A DNA stretch of 64,000 bases from Vibrio ostreicida (GCF_013074385.2 NZ_JABEYA020000001.1:496001-560000), one strand, 5' to 3'. Counted from the stretch's first letter, positions 26,701 through 30,709 are shown. Translations and numbers: made by a program. The notes: generated by a model not told the origin, from the letters alone.

Positions 26701-29700
26701 TGCCTTGCGCACTCAGCAATTACTGTCTGACTCTAGCCAGTGTTATCACACCCAGATTAACGAGTTGCTGTTGTGTGCGTTGCTGGACAGCTATTGTCAG
26801 GTGTCAGGCCAAGATAAGCTCCGTGTTGATCTTGAAGGTCATGGTCGTGAAGTGGATGTGGTGTCTGTGGTGAAAGGTTTGCCGAAGGCTATCGACTTAA
26901 GCCAAACCGTCGGTTGGTTCACTAACTTATATCCGGTGGTGTTGCACAGTGACACACTTTCGGATATCGGAGACTTGATCAAAAGCGTCAAAGAGCAGTA
27001 CCGATCGATTCCGAATAAAGGGATGGGCTTTGGCGTGTTGCGTTACCTGATAGAAGACAAGGATATCGCGGCCACGCAGCATTCCTCTGATTTGCTGTTT
27101 AATTATCTTGGTCAATTCAGTGGTGATGACGAACAGACGGCCTTTAGTCAGCTTGGTGATGAAGTCAGCCCGTTACGACAGCGTACCCATGGCATCGAAG
27201 TCACTGGGTTGGTGGTCGATGGTGTGCTTGAATTTACCTTTAACTATGACACGCAGCGATTCCCTCAGACGCCGGATCTTTTGGCAACCTATCAAGCCTG
27301 CCTTGAAAAGGTGATTGAGCATTGCGTGACACAGGATGGTGGACATACGCCATCTGACTTCCCATTGGCCAGTCTGTCGTTGGACGAGGTGACGGAGCTT
27401 GATACTCGTTACCCGACATTGGTTGACGTTTATCCAAGTACGCCAATGCAACAAGGCATGTTACTTCATAGTGAAATGGCGGATGGCAAAGGCGTGTACA
27501 TGTGCCAAATGCAAATGGTGTTTGAAAAACTCGACAGTGCACGTTTTAAGGCCGCTTGGGAGCAAGTTGTCGCACGCCACGATATTTTTCGAACTGGGTT
27601 TACACAAAGTGCGTCGGGTGAGCTGTTGCAGGTTGTGGTTGAAGAGGCTGATTTGCTATGGCAGGAACTCGACTGGAGGCAAAAGGGTCAAGACGAGCGT
27701 TCTGATGCATTGGCGCCACTCCTCATAGAACAGCGTCTGGCGCCATTGGCGATAGAGGCTGCGCCTTTAATGCGTTGTGTGGTGATTCTTGAGTCCGACC
27801 AACGCAGTCGTTTTGTGTGGACAAATCATCACGCATTACTTGATGGTTGGTGTCTACCGCTTGTGTTTGATGAAGTCATGAACCTGTACTTGGGTCACGC
27901 CTCACTGCCAGCTGTTAAGCCCTATCGCGATTATGTTGGTTGGTTGCAAAACCAGTCACAGCAGCAAGCTAAGGTGTACTGGCAAACGTATTTACGTGAT
28001 GTGAATGCAGCAACGTCGCTCAGTTTCTGCCAAACAGTGAGTGAGAATGCATCACACGACAGTGAGCACTCGTTGCATCGTCCTCTGGATGAGGCAATGA
28101 GTGAGAAACTCACTCAATTTTCGCAGAATAACCGAGTGACGTTGAATACCGTTATTCAAGGCGCATGGGCGTTGTTGTTAGGTCAATACAGCGGTGACGA
28201 GCATGTGGTCTTTGGGTCAACGCGTTCAGGACGAAACATACCGCTTGAGGGCGTGGAGCAAATGATTGGGCTCTTCATCAATACTCTGCCTGTGTGTGTT
28301 GAGGTGGCGAAAGGCGAGGTGGCCCTCTCTACTTGGTTACAAGGATTGCATGCTTCTCAGCAGGATCACGACAGCTATGCGCACAGTTCATTAACAGACA
28401 TTCAAGCATGGAGTGACATTCCTCAGGGAGAAGCGTTGTTTAATACGTTGGTTGTGGTTGAAAACTACCCTGTGGATCAGAACGTAAGCCAAGACAGTCA
28501 AGTTGCAATGCCGCGGTTGATTGAGTCCCATGGTGAGGAACAAACCAACTTCCCGCTGACTTTAGTGGTTATTCCTGACCAAACCATCGAGATCAAGTGG
28601 CTATTCCAGTCTAAGTTTGTCGATCAGGATACGATGGAACGTATCGCCAATGATTTCGAGCGTTTACTGACCAGAATGTTGGAGGATTCTAAGCAGGCTA
28701 TTCGTCATCTTACTCACCTGACTGAGCAAGAATCACAGACCACATTGGTCCAATGGAATCAAACCAGAACGGAGTATCCACGTGAACTTGGACTTGCTCA
28801 GTGGTTTGAAGAGAATGTGGCTCAGACGCCGGCGGCATTGGCATTGGTCCATGGTCAGGAACAAATGAGTTATGAGGACCTAAACCAGAGGGCCAACCGT
28901 CTGGCGCATTATTTGCGCTTGCAGGGTTTGTGTGAGGGGCAATGTGTTGGGGTTTGTTTAGATTCCGGGATGGAGATGATCGTCGCATTGCTGGCGATCA
29001 TCAAAGCGTCTGGCGTATACGTTCCGCTTGATCCGCATTCACCGCAGTCTAGGCTTCGCCATGTGTTGGAGGATACGGCGACGGCTATGGTTCTCACCAC
29101 CCACAAGTTGGCGTCACAGTTACCGGATAGTGGCCATCAAACGGTGGTTATTGACAGTGCGATACTGCAGCAAGCCTTGTCTCAACAGCGCAGCGATAAT
29201 CTGCCTGTTCCCTCTATCGACCCAGACCAATCGCTGGCGTATGTGATGTACACATCGGGTTCCACTGGGCAGCCGAAGGGGGTCAAGGTCACACAGCGCG
29301 GCGTGATTCGACTGGTGAAAAACAACACAGCACTGCCTCTGTCTCAACATACGGTGATGTTGCAGTGCGCTGCGGTGACGTTTGATGCCGCCACGCTAGA
29401 AATATGGGGGCCTTTACTCAACGGCGGGCAAGTGGTGCTCTACCCAGACGCTTTGGTGGATGCTCAGACCTTAGGTAAGGTGATTGATCGCTATTCAGTC
29501 AACAGTATGTGGTTGACTTCGGGCCTATTTGACCAGTTTGTGGCGGTTAATGAGCAGGCTCTGCCTAGCTTGGCTCATGTAATGACAGGCGGGGATATCG
29601 TTAATCCTCAGTCAGTACATACCTTCTATCAGCAGCAGCCCAAGGTCACGGTCATTAATGGTTACGGCCCCACGGAAAATACGACGTTTACCACGTGTTT

Positions 29701-30709
29701 TAGTGTGCCGAGAAACTGGCCCGCCGATAAACCGTTGCCGATAGGGCAGCCAATATCGAATACGTCGGTGTATGTTCTGGACCGTCATATGAGCCCAGTG
29801 CCCATTGGCCATGTTGGAGAGCTATACACCGGAGGGGAAGGGTTGGCCTTAGGTTACCTGAATCAGGAAGTGATGACACAAGAGCGGTTTGTTTCCTCTC
29901 CATTTACGGACTCGACGGAGGATTCTCAGCGTCTGTATCGCACCGGAGATTTGGTTCGCTGGCAGCAAGACGGGACGTTACTGTTCGTCGGACGAGCCGA
30001 TGAGCAGGTAAAAGTTCGAGGGTATCGGATTGAACTGGGTGAGATTGAATCGCAATTGTTGCGTGATGAGAGGGTCAATAACGCACTTGTTATGGCAAAA
30101 AGCCGTGATCTTGGTGGCATCAGTGACAAACAGCTGATCGCTTATGTGGTCACACCATCCCCGAGCATTGAGTTGCAACAGCAATTGTTTGGTGTGATGA
30201 AACAGTCGCTACCTGATTATATGCAGCCTGATCATATCGAGTTGTTGACGGCATTCCCTCTGACGGCGAACGGTAAAGTCGACCGACGTGCGCTTCCTGA
30301 GCCAGCTCGACGACAAACGCACACCTTAGTGTCTCCGGAAACCGAAACTGAAATTGCGCTCAGTCAGGTTTGGCAGTCATTGTTGCAGTTAACAGAGCCG
30401 GTGAGTACCGATGTGAGCTTCTTGGCTTCAGGCGGTAATTCCCTGCTGATGATGCGCCTTAACGCGATGATCTCAAATCAATTTGAGGTTCAATTAGCGA
30501 TTGATGTGCTGTTCAGTCACCCAACCATTGCTCAGATGGCTGCTCAGATTGACAAAGAAAAAGACTTGGTCGAAGCCCAGTTACTAGAGGACATCCTCAG
30601 TCAAGTTGAAGATCTCGATATGGACAATCTGGACCTATCCCTGCTGGGGTTGGAGGATGACGACATCGAAGGCTTAGAGAACATACTCGATAGTGAACCT
30701 CAAGATTAA
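2798..30709 (+). CDS. Eight-module nonribosomal peptide synthetase (NRPS1)
   Basis: A single uninterrupted frame of about 9,300 residues. Domain order: degenerate partial C - A1 - T - C - A2 - T - E - C(DCL) - A3 - T - C - A4 - T - C - A5 - T - C - A6 - T - C - A7 - T - E - C(DCL) - A8 - T - acidic tail. Each A domain carries YTSGSTGxPKG and NGKhxRxxLP; every complete C or E domain carries HHxxxDG. The carrier serine motif is GGHSL in modules 1 and 3-6, GGDSI before the two epimerases, and GGNSL in module 8. There is no thioesterase here, so the chain passes to NRPS2. Pocket residues (positions 235 to 517 of the GrsA numbering, read by eye) predict Ser-like, D-Phe, Val/Ile-like, Ser, basic, Gly, D-aromatic, Val. 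There is no loading acylase or complete starter C domain. The enzyme is cytosolic and needs the phosphopantetheinyl transferase encoded downstream. Confidence 0.97.
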   Translation: MKKEDVCQDTTIHSCKADNGPLPKASESQACVYWQTQLAGMPEQHGLPLDYPRPLTPSSKIGRHVHHWGPATSEAFQQLCLTQGATVFSGALAALAILLGRYSYETDIVLGTCVSESEADHPVSQRLALRLNLDNKPSFLDLLAQSEDVYQAAQVHSAVGFEQALALAEPQESHGPLFHMMLDDGQRPSGGVEAEFEALSCDVKVTLDHHQEGLRVTWQYSGDVFESETISRTAQQFDQLIRSVLAQPEQEIERLALIDSEEQGQILTRWNQTQREYPEAACIHHLFETQVEMTPDQIAIEFEQESLTYRQLNIKANQLAHHLISVGIGPEALVGICLNRSINMMVAILAVNKAGGAYVPLDPSYPIERLAYMMSNSDAQVLITDQTLSQAIPLDAVQRVHIDDSSFWDSLSERAEAQHNPQPAGLSSASLVYVIYTSGSTGQPKGVMNQHSGLVNRIHWGQEAFSFQCGDKVLQKTAFGFDVSVWEYYGPLTSGATLVMARPEGHKDVDYLMDIIGRASINVIHFVPPMLASFIADGRFSDQTPSLRLVVCSGESLPVDVQNRFLAGHHAQLLNLYGPTETSIEVSYHRCTPEFSGRSVPIGQPIDNIKLHILDSALNPVPIGIVGELFITGVGVARGYHNRDDLTKERFISNPHQLDETDPILYRTGDLARWLASGEIEYLGRIDDQVKIRGFRIELGEIETALGQCESVSQTVVIAHDTPLGDKQLVAYLVSAQSVDDSSLWFTQLSDALATRLPAHMIPAAWVKLDALPLTPNGKVNRKALPAPAMPSQEDYQAPQTSTEAKLAELWQRLLQSEQPIGRQANFFALGGHSLLAMRLLTELKAQFNVHLAIHTIFEARALHQLAAEIDAENQGQSVVSIVRRSDDRPAPLSFSQQQMWVLDQLQGSHQYNIPLILTLEGQLDRGALVDAVTQIVNRHHVLRTVYLQNQQGQVHQMVLGDIGQFPLPTSVLLPPTDSQYRSLSEIQDHVIHREFDLSSDLMLRGQLVEISKNQYQVIFAFHHIAADGWSLSVFEKELAELYQANKRSEQSQLTSLPVQYIDFADWQRTASDSLHSDEQLQYWKNRLKGIPELHSLPTDKPRPTIPSFNGGRYRHRLDTRQLEAFKGVCQSRGATLFMGLQALVSTLIGRHSQEKDIVIGTVVANRDHAEVSDLIGFFVNTLVCRTDLSGHPTFEQLLEQCKQSALGAFANQKLPFERLVDELQPDRSLSYHPLFQVMMVLQNNQQALYQLDELKVTQTQPDRHYAKFDLTLNVIEQGDQLVLDWEYSQDLFVEETIARLAEHLQVLVQSVVMDPTCHVMMCDLLTPQEHQQLTLEWSKGPETVMEADGIHQVFEQQVARLPEAPALCYQGQFGHDSLSYAEVNSRANQIAHLLQHHGAQQGDIVGVCIERSASLFVTLLGILKAGCAYLPLDPDYPLARLEHMITDSGASTILLHDRLRERLPETQANLIALDHHDIEEQLNALGEQPFQSTVAVTAQDMAYMIYTSGSTGKPKGVMLAHQGLVNLAYGQQSLLNTTSQSRVLQFASISFDAATWEWVMALCSGAQLYIYDDACIKSGSELSKAVNQDQLTHATLPPALLPVLDLAEWESVKTLVVAGDACPPDLVTRWGKGRDFINAYGPTESTICATLGRLDPDSGLIHIGKPIPGVDVLVLDEHQCPVPVGVLGELYIGGEGLAKGYHNRVALTEEKFVRHPSDASQTLYRSGDSVRWLPDGNLEFISRIDHQVKIRGFRIELGEIESALLSYSNIRSAHIEVREDQPGDKRLVAYVVNQDNEIRTYAEFILLLSEQLPGYMLPSAIVDMDALPLTHNGKIDRAALPVPIYQLQAHYVEPVTPSETVLCEIWQQVLGVTKIGTHDNFFAIGGDSILAIQVASRALRAGYALTTRQLFEFQTIQRLAPHIYRVEKHTESAGVVEGEQPLLPIQHWLFEFDKTDCHHFNQAMRVTLSDEVSVAHLKQAMKAIYHRHDVFRLAFRHQTQRWQAHYTCLTNQDVDNSLIHTTSDASFEAAVSDAQQGFELDQAPLSQWVLLDDKAQPLTMTWVIHHLIIDGVSWRILLDDLQLALRQLGRGDTIDLGPTSSSYQAWGQWLASFAHSAQLESERPYWHEIVSTEIAPITPELSEPEGGLDDSGHQSDTVTLALTAEASANLLHRSNPCYNTQINDLLLTALLRTVTRWQDSNRIRIELEGHGREVIDDSLNLNETLGWFTTTYPVILSAESTDIGEQIKAVKEQLRAVPNKGIGYGVLRYLTDREHSHPQIDILFNYLGQFEQGCNKGQDDVIVSSEFESSQACMSQARQRFNTLSVESIVQGDQLHISIEFNQQQFSRHAMTELLEQYHDDLTAIVTHCQSAPEQKTPSDFPLAQINQDRLDRLQTQHNIEDMYPATSMQSGMLFHSQMSPESGLYMTQMVLELGALSPQRLKQSWQTLVARHSALRTAFIHTGYGQPLQLIAADVCVPWQEKQWLDLDNAAFEQRWTELLAQEKHQPFDVQQAPLMKLALVQKAPQEFRLVWTHHHALVDGWCLPILLKELVEIYQNPANALMDSPVVPYRQYIEWLHHQDVAKAKQYWVDYLSGFGLPTSISQALPSVKSDGHASTEMGQHLEWLNPALSAQLSARAKQMNVTLSSLFQSAWALLLSRYCRTRDVVFGTTRSGRPESLIGVESMIGLFINTLPVRVQLPEGNQPVSEWIQQLNQSQVGHDQFAHTSLVDIQSWSEVDNENALFDSIMVFENYPFEAGDLASDADNSLVIKGLSALEQTNFPLSIVVVPGQSIALKVLVNGEAITLSAAQQVTAHLKTILESMAESVSQGIDDISLMSEQADMAKPKPTSVEFSGVATPFRSIASQYPDKIALTYDDQSLNYAELDGRSDRLASYLISKGVQRGDRIGLYLERSVDLIVAMLAIMKTGSAYVPLDPDQGAERLDVIMQDCDARLIVSHHALADTLVQKTSALVNLSEEKTRQQIDRAPLNLLDGIGPDRGNDLAYIIYTSGSTGKPKGVAVEQYSLVHLVTNNHHTKLDQNTVMAQASNHSFDAATYEIWGALLNGGSMVYIPKNHLLSPEKLQQQLVRDNIDTIFVTAALFNATIDQRPTAFASLHHLLVGGDAISVPHVNRLLAANGKPAHLWNAYGPTENTTFSAWYEITQQQSVYPIGRPLATASAYVFDATMQPLPTGVIGELYVGGPGVARGYWQRDELTAESFIDDRLSGSKGGRLYKTGDLAYWDEQGQIVCLGRVDKQVKLRGFRIELGEISAALHAIPGVIDNFVMVRESKGDKRLVAYLVLDAAQSQEQWSEDQQALNVIYQRLAERLAHYMMPAALQVMQSLPLNANGKVDFRALPEPDDYRETIVSEPLKSFTEVTLAQLWSRVLERAVDNRHLNFFSAGGHSLLAMQLVAKIREQFGVEFTIGQVFNHAMLAAQAQEIDSLSVSGGDRLPEMFSVSNDIDQPLSFAQQRLWFVDQMEESSSHYNMPIAIELSGQVSMDALQRAFLRIVTRHKSLRSCFMSEGAGVCQQVQAAPNHWMMPMTDIANLTEQEQVERLLVLQQEEANKPFDLSGDMMLRTSMVTRSAERHVLFITMHHIASDGWSIGLLFDELNHFYQAEIDHQAPTLTELPMQYADYAHWQRSTEVSQVIDHQLGYWQQCLSGLPAVHNLPLDYPRPAQQSYRGQSHFAVLDNVKTDAFKQVCQQQDATLFMGLHSAFSVLLSRYSNDSDIVVGTPIANRSQPVLESMIGFFVNTLVLRLDLDENPTFSELLAQSKSTNVQAYAHQDAPFEQVVEVLQPQRDLSYHPLFQVMLSLNTAQPELVLDGVETETLSLSESRSQFDLMLTVEEASQGLNLSWEYNTELFSQETIARMASQFNKLVDSIISSPTQPVGSLSLLEDNARNQLMNDWNNTASAYPEHDCIHQLFEAQVARSPDAIAIRYQESQLTYDELNEKANQLAYQLMGLEVGPEILVGICLERSLDMVVSILAVSKAGGAYVPLDPSYPVDRLSYMLENSQAQVLITHSDLSSTLELSAEKTLFVDDMTLWQSMREQYSALGNPCIDGLSPHNLAYVIYTSGSTGQPKGVMNQHSGLVNRLNWMQKAYKLKTCDNVLQKTPFGFDVSVWEYYWPLMTGATVVMAKPEGHKDVDYLLEVINDAKISVMHFVPPMLASFIADGRYIDRTPSLRLVVCSGEALSVDVQNRFLANHSAELHNLYGPTEAAIDVSVWQCQADFRGRSVPIGRPIDNIQLYVLDNQLNPVPVGVVGELFIAGVGVARGYYNRQDLTQERFIDNPYAQNKDQARLYRTGDLARWLPEGNIEYLGRLDHQVKIRGFRIELGEIETVLGQCDSVSQSVVVAHETSLGDKRLVAYIVGSNRQLDSNERKDSNAWIVSLTQGLSNRLPEHMIPTAWVVLDQLPLTPNGKVDRRALPLPELDTQQDYVAPETPTEKALSALWQRTLNSEQPVGKTANFFALGGHSLLAIRLVAEIRAQFNVSLSVRSIFTHATLAELARLIEGSHRQSESVEIQASQRPSRLPLSYAQQRLWFLEQLEEQSDTYNMPLALSLTGSLNIEALQQALNDVLVRHESLRTGFCNIDGQVEQRIYDIGTPFDLERRDLSDLEGEQQQRRLCQARDEEASKPFALDRDLMIRGQLINLGWDQHGKAKHLLLLTLHHIAGDGVSLEILLKELDHLYSAYEQGRAPSLSPLAIQYADYAVWQLEALQGDKIAHELGYWQSRLAGIPEVHGLPLDKPRPNTQSYQGALYQQSLPTELTQHLQAHLKSQTSSLFMGMQAAFSILLSRYSGETDIVFGTPVANREQKELASLIGFFVNTLVIRTDVDQGQSFNQLLASCRDDALDAFAHQQLPFERLVEAIQPNRDLSHHPLFQVMLVVDTQLETLTKLGGLDLDTLDFQTSTSKFDLTLNVLESLDLQGQPQVTLGWEYSTDLFDGETIERLSQHFIQLLSDIVAKPDAKIAQLSLVSEEEESRLLSLGRAERQWPTSQCLYQEIEQQVIRTPNAVALVFNGQPMSYAEMNIQANRLAHYLSEQGVGPDALVGMCLSRSADMIITILAIHKAGGAYVPLDVSYPIDRLSYMMEDSECRLVISEALHHDKLIGAKVPVMMLDSQDVQAMLRVQREDNVPIEAHGVTPANLAYVIYTSGSTGKPKGVMIEHRALSSHIKSICVAYGITADDKILQFSNIGFDASVEQVFEALTTGASLYIRPETLWTSAEFVDWLNNNPITITEFPPLYAKALLEPVLSDEAFWHSTSLSRLVVSGDVLNADFAQAWQTGPAQKVCQLINNYGPTETTISSTLHWLDGAVVGSSVPIGRATMDTDVYVVDDKMQLVPQGVPGELLLGGVGVARGYLNREQLTAEKFIVDPFRVESNARVYRTGDRVRWLANGELEFFGRFDTQVKLRGFRIELGEIETALRQQTPVEDAAVIVREDPYGDKQLAAYLVANANDDAALINDLKQALQKTLPGFMIPSSWSVLSALPVNTNGKLDRKALPAPAYATEDEYVEPTSPTECALADIWQDVLGMSAPISSDANFFVLGGHSLLAVRLIAKISAQLGVELTVKQIFVTPVLFEMAEAIDERPQFAQSSIPLADRQQRLPASFAQQRMWFMQQLEGGSTYNMLGVYKLTGPVCHETLEQALCHLIERHETLRTCFSKIDDVLYQQVQPMPTGFTLRLTDLSDLSEHAQPPQLQSLIAQDAENVFNLERDLMLRAQWVKLSERDSVLLMTQHHIASDGWSSDLLMAELAQVYDAFVRNEASPLSPLAIQYADHAVWQRDQLTGDKLDQQVRYWQTQLAGIPQRHGLPLDKERPQSQSYAGDLYEMPISPLLAKQFKQLCQSQGVSLFMGMQAAYALLISAYSGESDIVIGTPVANRELLEQQSLVGLFVNTLVMRTDLSETPTFAELLQHSKATALEAYQHQTLPFEQLVEALQPNRVMSHHPVFQLFLNVNEMPSTAATAFGEATIEESRTAHQTAKFDITLNVMDQGAGDGGFDCYWEYCTDLFVPETMAKLANSFGKLLQIMVDGPQTTIDSVAVFEESEQRIGLQALNQTWADYPRSESVASLFEVQAAKTPHATAATFDAMSLNYAELNQAANVLAETLIEQGVESDTLVGIYLDRSMSMLVSLLAVLKAGAAYVPLDPNYPQERILAMVQHSQLELVITCEQLGLQVPGSVNTLMVDHIDGNVQPSLPTANPSRLTASAQDLAYVIYTSGSTGEPKGIAVENQSVVNFLYSMAKAPGINSDDTLLAVTSISFDIHVLELYLPLLFGGHVVIASTQDRYNPKQLSNLMSQHDVTVMQATPSTWQMLVKSGDFIHPDLKMICGGEAMPESLKSQLLSAEERCLWNVYGPTETTVWSSAQPLKIDSDIGLGRPVANTQFYILNAYGQQVPAGVAGELYIAGEGLARGYLYRDDLTQEAFINHPFCDRGRLYRTGDLVRWWPQQRIEYLGRIDHQVKIRGFRIELGDIEAALDSLDCVNVNVVVAREAASGDKYLAAYLVPTHTPDDESLWLAEVKQQLAAYLPEHMVPSAMCVMEALPQTPNGKIDRKSLPDIRIQATACFEAPQTQLEQLIASLWQTILASDEPIDRHANFFGLGGHSLLAIQLLDFIKKAVGLTLPLSVVFKTPVLSDMASELEALQNQSDQAGLNENVVTVESGRGDTLPLSFAQQRLWFIQQMEGSTKQYHMPAALVLEGEVDSDALEQAFEFVVSRHEVLRTTYHNDASGEAYQFIHAAKPFDLVVKDLSALNEDQQQRRLAAYQQSVFEEEFDLSSDLMLRARLVRLSESRSVLLVVMHHIASDGWSAGVFINQISEIYNLGREGKCFPEGTMAVQYGDFALWQRKKLNDGVLSQQADYWCRQLADAPTVHSLPLDKPRPAKQVHHGDVVHHSINDTLTDDFMHLCQQQNATLFMGLNAALSLLISRYSGDNDVVIGSPVANREQPELAELIGFFVNNLVMRTTIEPQHGFTTLLAQTRTHALEAYANQSLSFEQLVEELKPTRDLSHHPIFQIMLVLQNTPQGEINFNGLRSHNMTIDTQTTSFDLTLNVEQTKSGMTLSWEFNTSLFKRHTIVNMAKHFEHLLMAILQQPTRPVQTLNFIDEQEQALIIEQGQGLLTDAHTQVAGLCVHQMIEARAAQTPDATALYFEGTTLSYHALNCRANQVAHYLIERGLTADGLVGICCDRSLDLVVVMLGVLKAGGAYLPLDPSYPQERLDYMVEDSQLSLILVQSQWQDKFPSHSGAIDVTSLMQQSVGYQSDNIPLDQIGLTSEHLAYVIYTSGSTGKPKGVMLAHNGLVDLAISQQQLYRLDASSRVLQFASFSFDGAVFEWSGALCAGATLVLIPQDVVHSAERLTETVNQRAITHVTLPPAILPALDAKAWHGVQHLVLAGDDCPLPLAKQWAAGRCLYNGYGPSESTVCATLGRIEPDCQQLHMGNAIPGKTVYVLDAQQQLVPTGVTGELYIGGTGTARGYLFREALTAERFIASPFKADEILYRSGDKVKWNTDGHLEFQGRVDHQVKLRGFRVELGEVTSVILSQSFVQDAFVMVREDQSNEKRLVAYWCAAHDQSRADSIDSDDLREAIKHQLPGYMLPSALVKLDKMPLSANGKIERQRLPEPSYSLTGTVFQAADNEVEMALCSVWRAVLGLEEVGVTDNFFSLGGDSILSMQVVSQLRAAGYQLTTRQLFEYQTIKQLAPQVSEVENPIEQAAVSGSQAFLPIQHYFFCGDDTQQHHFNQAQWFTLSEGLGAAFLAELFAQLYQRHDVMRMSFGQNQSGTWSAQYLPVQTQNADMAFDKSLWVEDCRAIGAHDLSAHIAQVANQAQASLSLDQTGSGSLCRWVWCQLPEGQPDQLLWVMHHLIVDGVSWRILVQDWQTAVEQHANGSAISLPNKTHSYQQWGQWLEAYGQSEVLLGEKAYWLSVVNDQVDSWAAAVGTGARETLTLRFDALRTQQLLSDSSQCYHTQINELLLCALLDSYCQVSGQDKLRVDLEGHGREVDVVSVVKGLPKAIDLSQTVGWFTNLYPVVLHSDTLSDIGDLIKSVKEQYRSIPNKGMGFGVLRYLIEDKDIAATQHSSDLLFNYLGQFSGDDEQTAFSQLGDEVSPLRQRTHGIEVTGLVVDGVLEFTFNYDTQRFPQTPDLLATYQACLEKVIEHCVTQDGGHTPSDFPLASLSLDEVTELDTRYPTLVDVYPSTPMQQGMLLHSEMADGKGVYMCQMQMVFEKLDSARFKAAWEQVVARHDIFRTGFTQSASGELLQVVVEEADLLWQELDWRQKGQDERSDALAPLLIEQRLAPLAIEAAPLMRCVVILESDQRSRFVWTNHHALLDGWCLPLVFDEVMNLYLGHASLPAVKPYRDYVGWLQNQSQQQAKVYWQTYLRDVNAATSLSFCQTVSENASHDSEHSLHRPLDEAMSEKLTQFSQNNRVTLNTVIQGAWALLLGQYSGDEHVVFGSTRSGRNIPLEGVEQMIGLFINTLPVCVEVAKGEVALSTWLQGLHASQQDHDSYAHSSLTDIQAWSDIPQGEALFNTLVVVENYPVDQNVSQDSQVAMPRLIESHGEEQTNFPLTLVVIPDQTIEIKWLFQSKFVDQDTMERIANDFERLLTRMLEDSKQAIRHLTHLTEQESQTTLVQWNQTRTEYPRELGLAQWFEENVAQTPAALALVHGQEQMSYEDLNQRANRLAHYLRLQGLCEGQCVGVCLDSGMEMIVALLAIIKASGVYVPLDPHSPQSRLRHVLEDTATAMVLTTHKLASQLPDSGHQTVVIDSAILQQALSQQRSDNLPVPSIDPDQSLAYVMYTSGSTGQPKGVKVTQRGVIRLVKNNTALPLSQHTVMLQCAAVTFDAATLEIWGPLLNGGQVVLYPDALVDAQTLGKVIDRYSVNSMWLTSGLFDQFVAVNEQALPSLAHVMTGGDIVNPQSVHTFYQQQPKVTVINGYGPTENTTFTTCFSVPRNWPADKPLPIGQPISNTSVYVLDRHMSPVPIGHVGELYTGGEGLALGYLNQEVMTQERFVSSPFTDSTEDSQRLYRTGDLVRWQQDGTLLFVGRADEQVKVRGYRIELGEIESQLLRDERVNNALVMAKSRDLGGISDKQLIAYVVTPSPSIELQQQLFGVMKQSLPDYMQPDHIELLTAFPLTANGKVDRRALPEPARRQTHTLVSPETETEIALSQVWQSLLQLTEPVSTDVSFLASGGNSLLMMRLNAMISNQFEVQLAIDVLFSHPTIAQMAAQIDKEKDLVEAQLLEDILSQVEDLDMDNLDLSLLGLEDDDIEGLENILDSEPQD
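2880..5410 (+). other. NRPS module 1: partial C, A (Ser-like), T
   Basis: About 2880-3590 matches only the C-terminal lobe of a condensation domain, starting at YWQTQLAGMPEQHGLPLDYP. The N-lobe with HHxxxDG is absent. The usual GTPVANR, GFFVNT and PFEQLV motifs are eroded to GTCVSES, SQRLALR and GFEQALA. A1 (about 3640-5160) has the pocket D-V-W-H-V-S-L-I-E-K, one step from the serine code D-V-W-H-x-S-L-I-D-K. The T-domain serine codon is 5297-5299. Confidence 0.85.
5460..9900 (+). other. NRPS module 2: C, A (Phe), T, E
   Basis: The C domain has HHIAADGWS (about 5864). A2 has FDAATWEW and INAYGPTESTICATL, giving the pocket D-A-W-T-V-A-A-I-C-K, which matches phenylalanine activators such as GrsA/BacC. 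The T domain has GGDSI (Ser codon 8462). The epimerase has HHLIIDGVSW (about 8993). D-Phe is expected. Confidence 0.9.
9990..13140 (+). other. NRPS module 3: DCL-type C, A (Val/Ile-like), T
   Basis: The C domain begins DMYPATSMQSGMLFH and has HHALVDGW (10406), the style of domains that accept a D-residue from an upstream epimerase. A3 has FDAATYEIW and NAYGPTENTTF, giving D-A-Y-F-L-G-A-T-F-K, close to branched aliphatic codes ending G-x-T-F-K. The exact residue is uncertain. T serine codon 13019-13021. Confidence 0.82.
13180..16370 (+). other. NRPS module 4: C, A (Ser), T
   Basis: LCL-type C domain with HHIASDGWS (about 13593). A4 has FDVSVWEYYWPL, MHFVPPML and NLYGPTEAAIDV, giving D-V-W-H-V-S-L-I-D-K, a standard serine code. 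A4 closely resembles A1 and A10. T serine codon 16247-16249. Confidence 0.88.
16420..19610 (+). other. NRPS module 5: C, A (basic residue, probably Dab), T
   Basis: The C domain has HHIAGDGVS (about 16831). A5 has FDASVEQVFEAL, ITEFPPLY, LVVSGD and INNYGPTETTISS, giving D-A-E-E-V-S-N-I-S-K. Two acidic residues at positions 239 and 278 point to a diamino acid (Dab, Orn or Lys). Dab is preferred because a diaminobutyrate aminotransferase is encoded in the same locus. T serine codon 19487-19489. Confidence 0.78.
19650..22790 (+). other. NRPS module 6: C, A (Gly), T
   Basis: The C domain has HHIASDGWS (about 20052). A6 has FDIHVLELYLPLL, MQATPSTW, MICGGE and NVYGPTETTVWSS, giving D-I-L-Q-I-G-V-V-W-K, a glycine-type pocket. 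The same pocket recurs in module 9. T serine codon 22661-22663. Confidence 0.86.
22845..27370 (+). other. NRPS module 7: C, A (aromatic, perhaps Trp), T, E
   Basis: C domain HHIASDGWS (about 23250). A7 has FDGAVFEWSGAL, VTLPPAIL, LVLAGDDCP and NGYGPSESTVCATL, giving D-G-F-T-V-A-G-V-C-K. It resembles A2 closely but has three smaller pocket residues, so a larger aromatic residue is likely. The T domain is GGDSI (Ser codon 25853), followed by an epimerase with HHLIVDGVSW (about 26432). Confidence 0.8.
27410..30570 (+). other. NRPS module 8: DCL-type C, A (Val), T
   Basis: The C domain begins DVYPSTPMQQGMLLH and has HHALLDGWC (about 27826). A8 has FDAATLEIWGPLL, SMWLTSGLF, VMTGGD and NGYGPTENTTF, giving D-A-L-W-M-G-G-T-F-K, a valine-type code. 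The T motif is GGNSL instead of GGHSL; the serine (codon 30440-30442) is kept. Confidence 0.84.
30580..30706 (+). other. Acidic C-terminal docking tail of NRPS1
   Basis: The last 40 or so residues after T8 are very acidic and leucine rich (LLEDILSQVEDLDMDNLDLS, then LLGLEDDDIEGLENIL). NRPS2 starts with a lysine-rich helix (LSPEKRALVEKLLAQKK). Matching acidic tail and basic head are typical of inter-subunit docking elements. The pairing is inferred. Confidence 0.6.
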
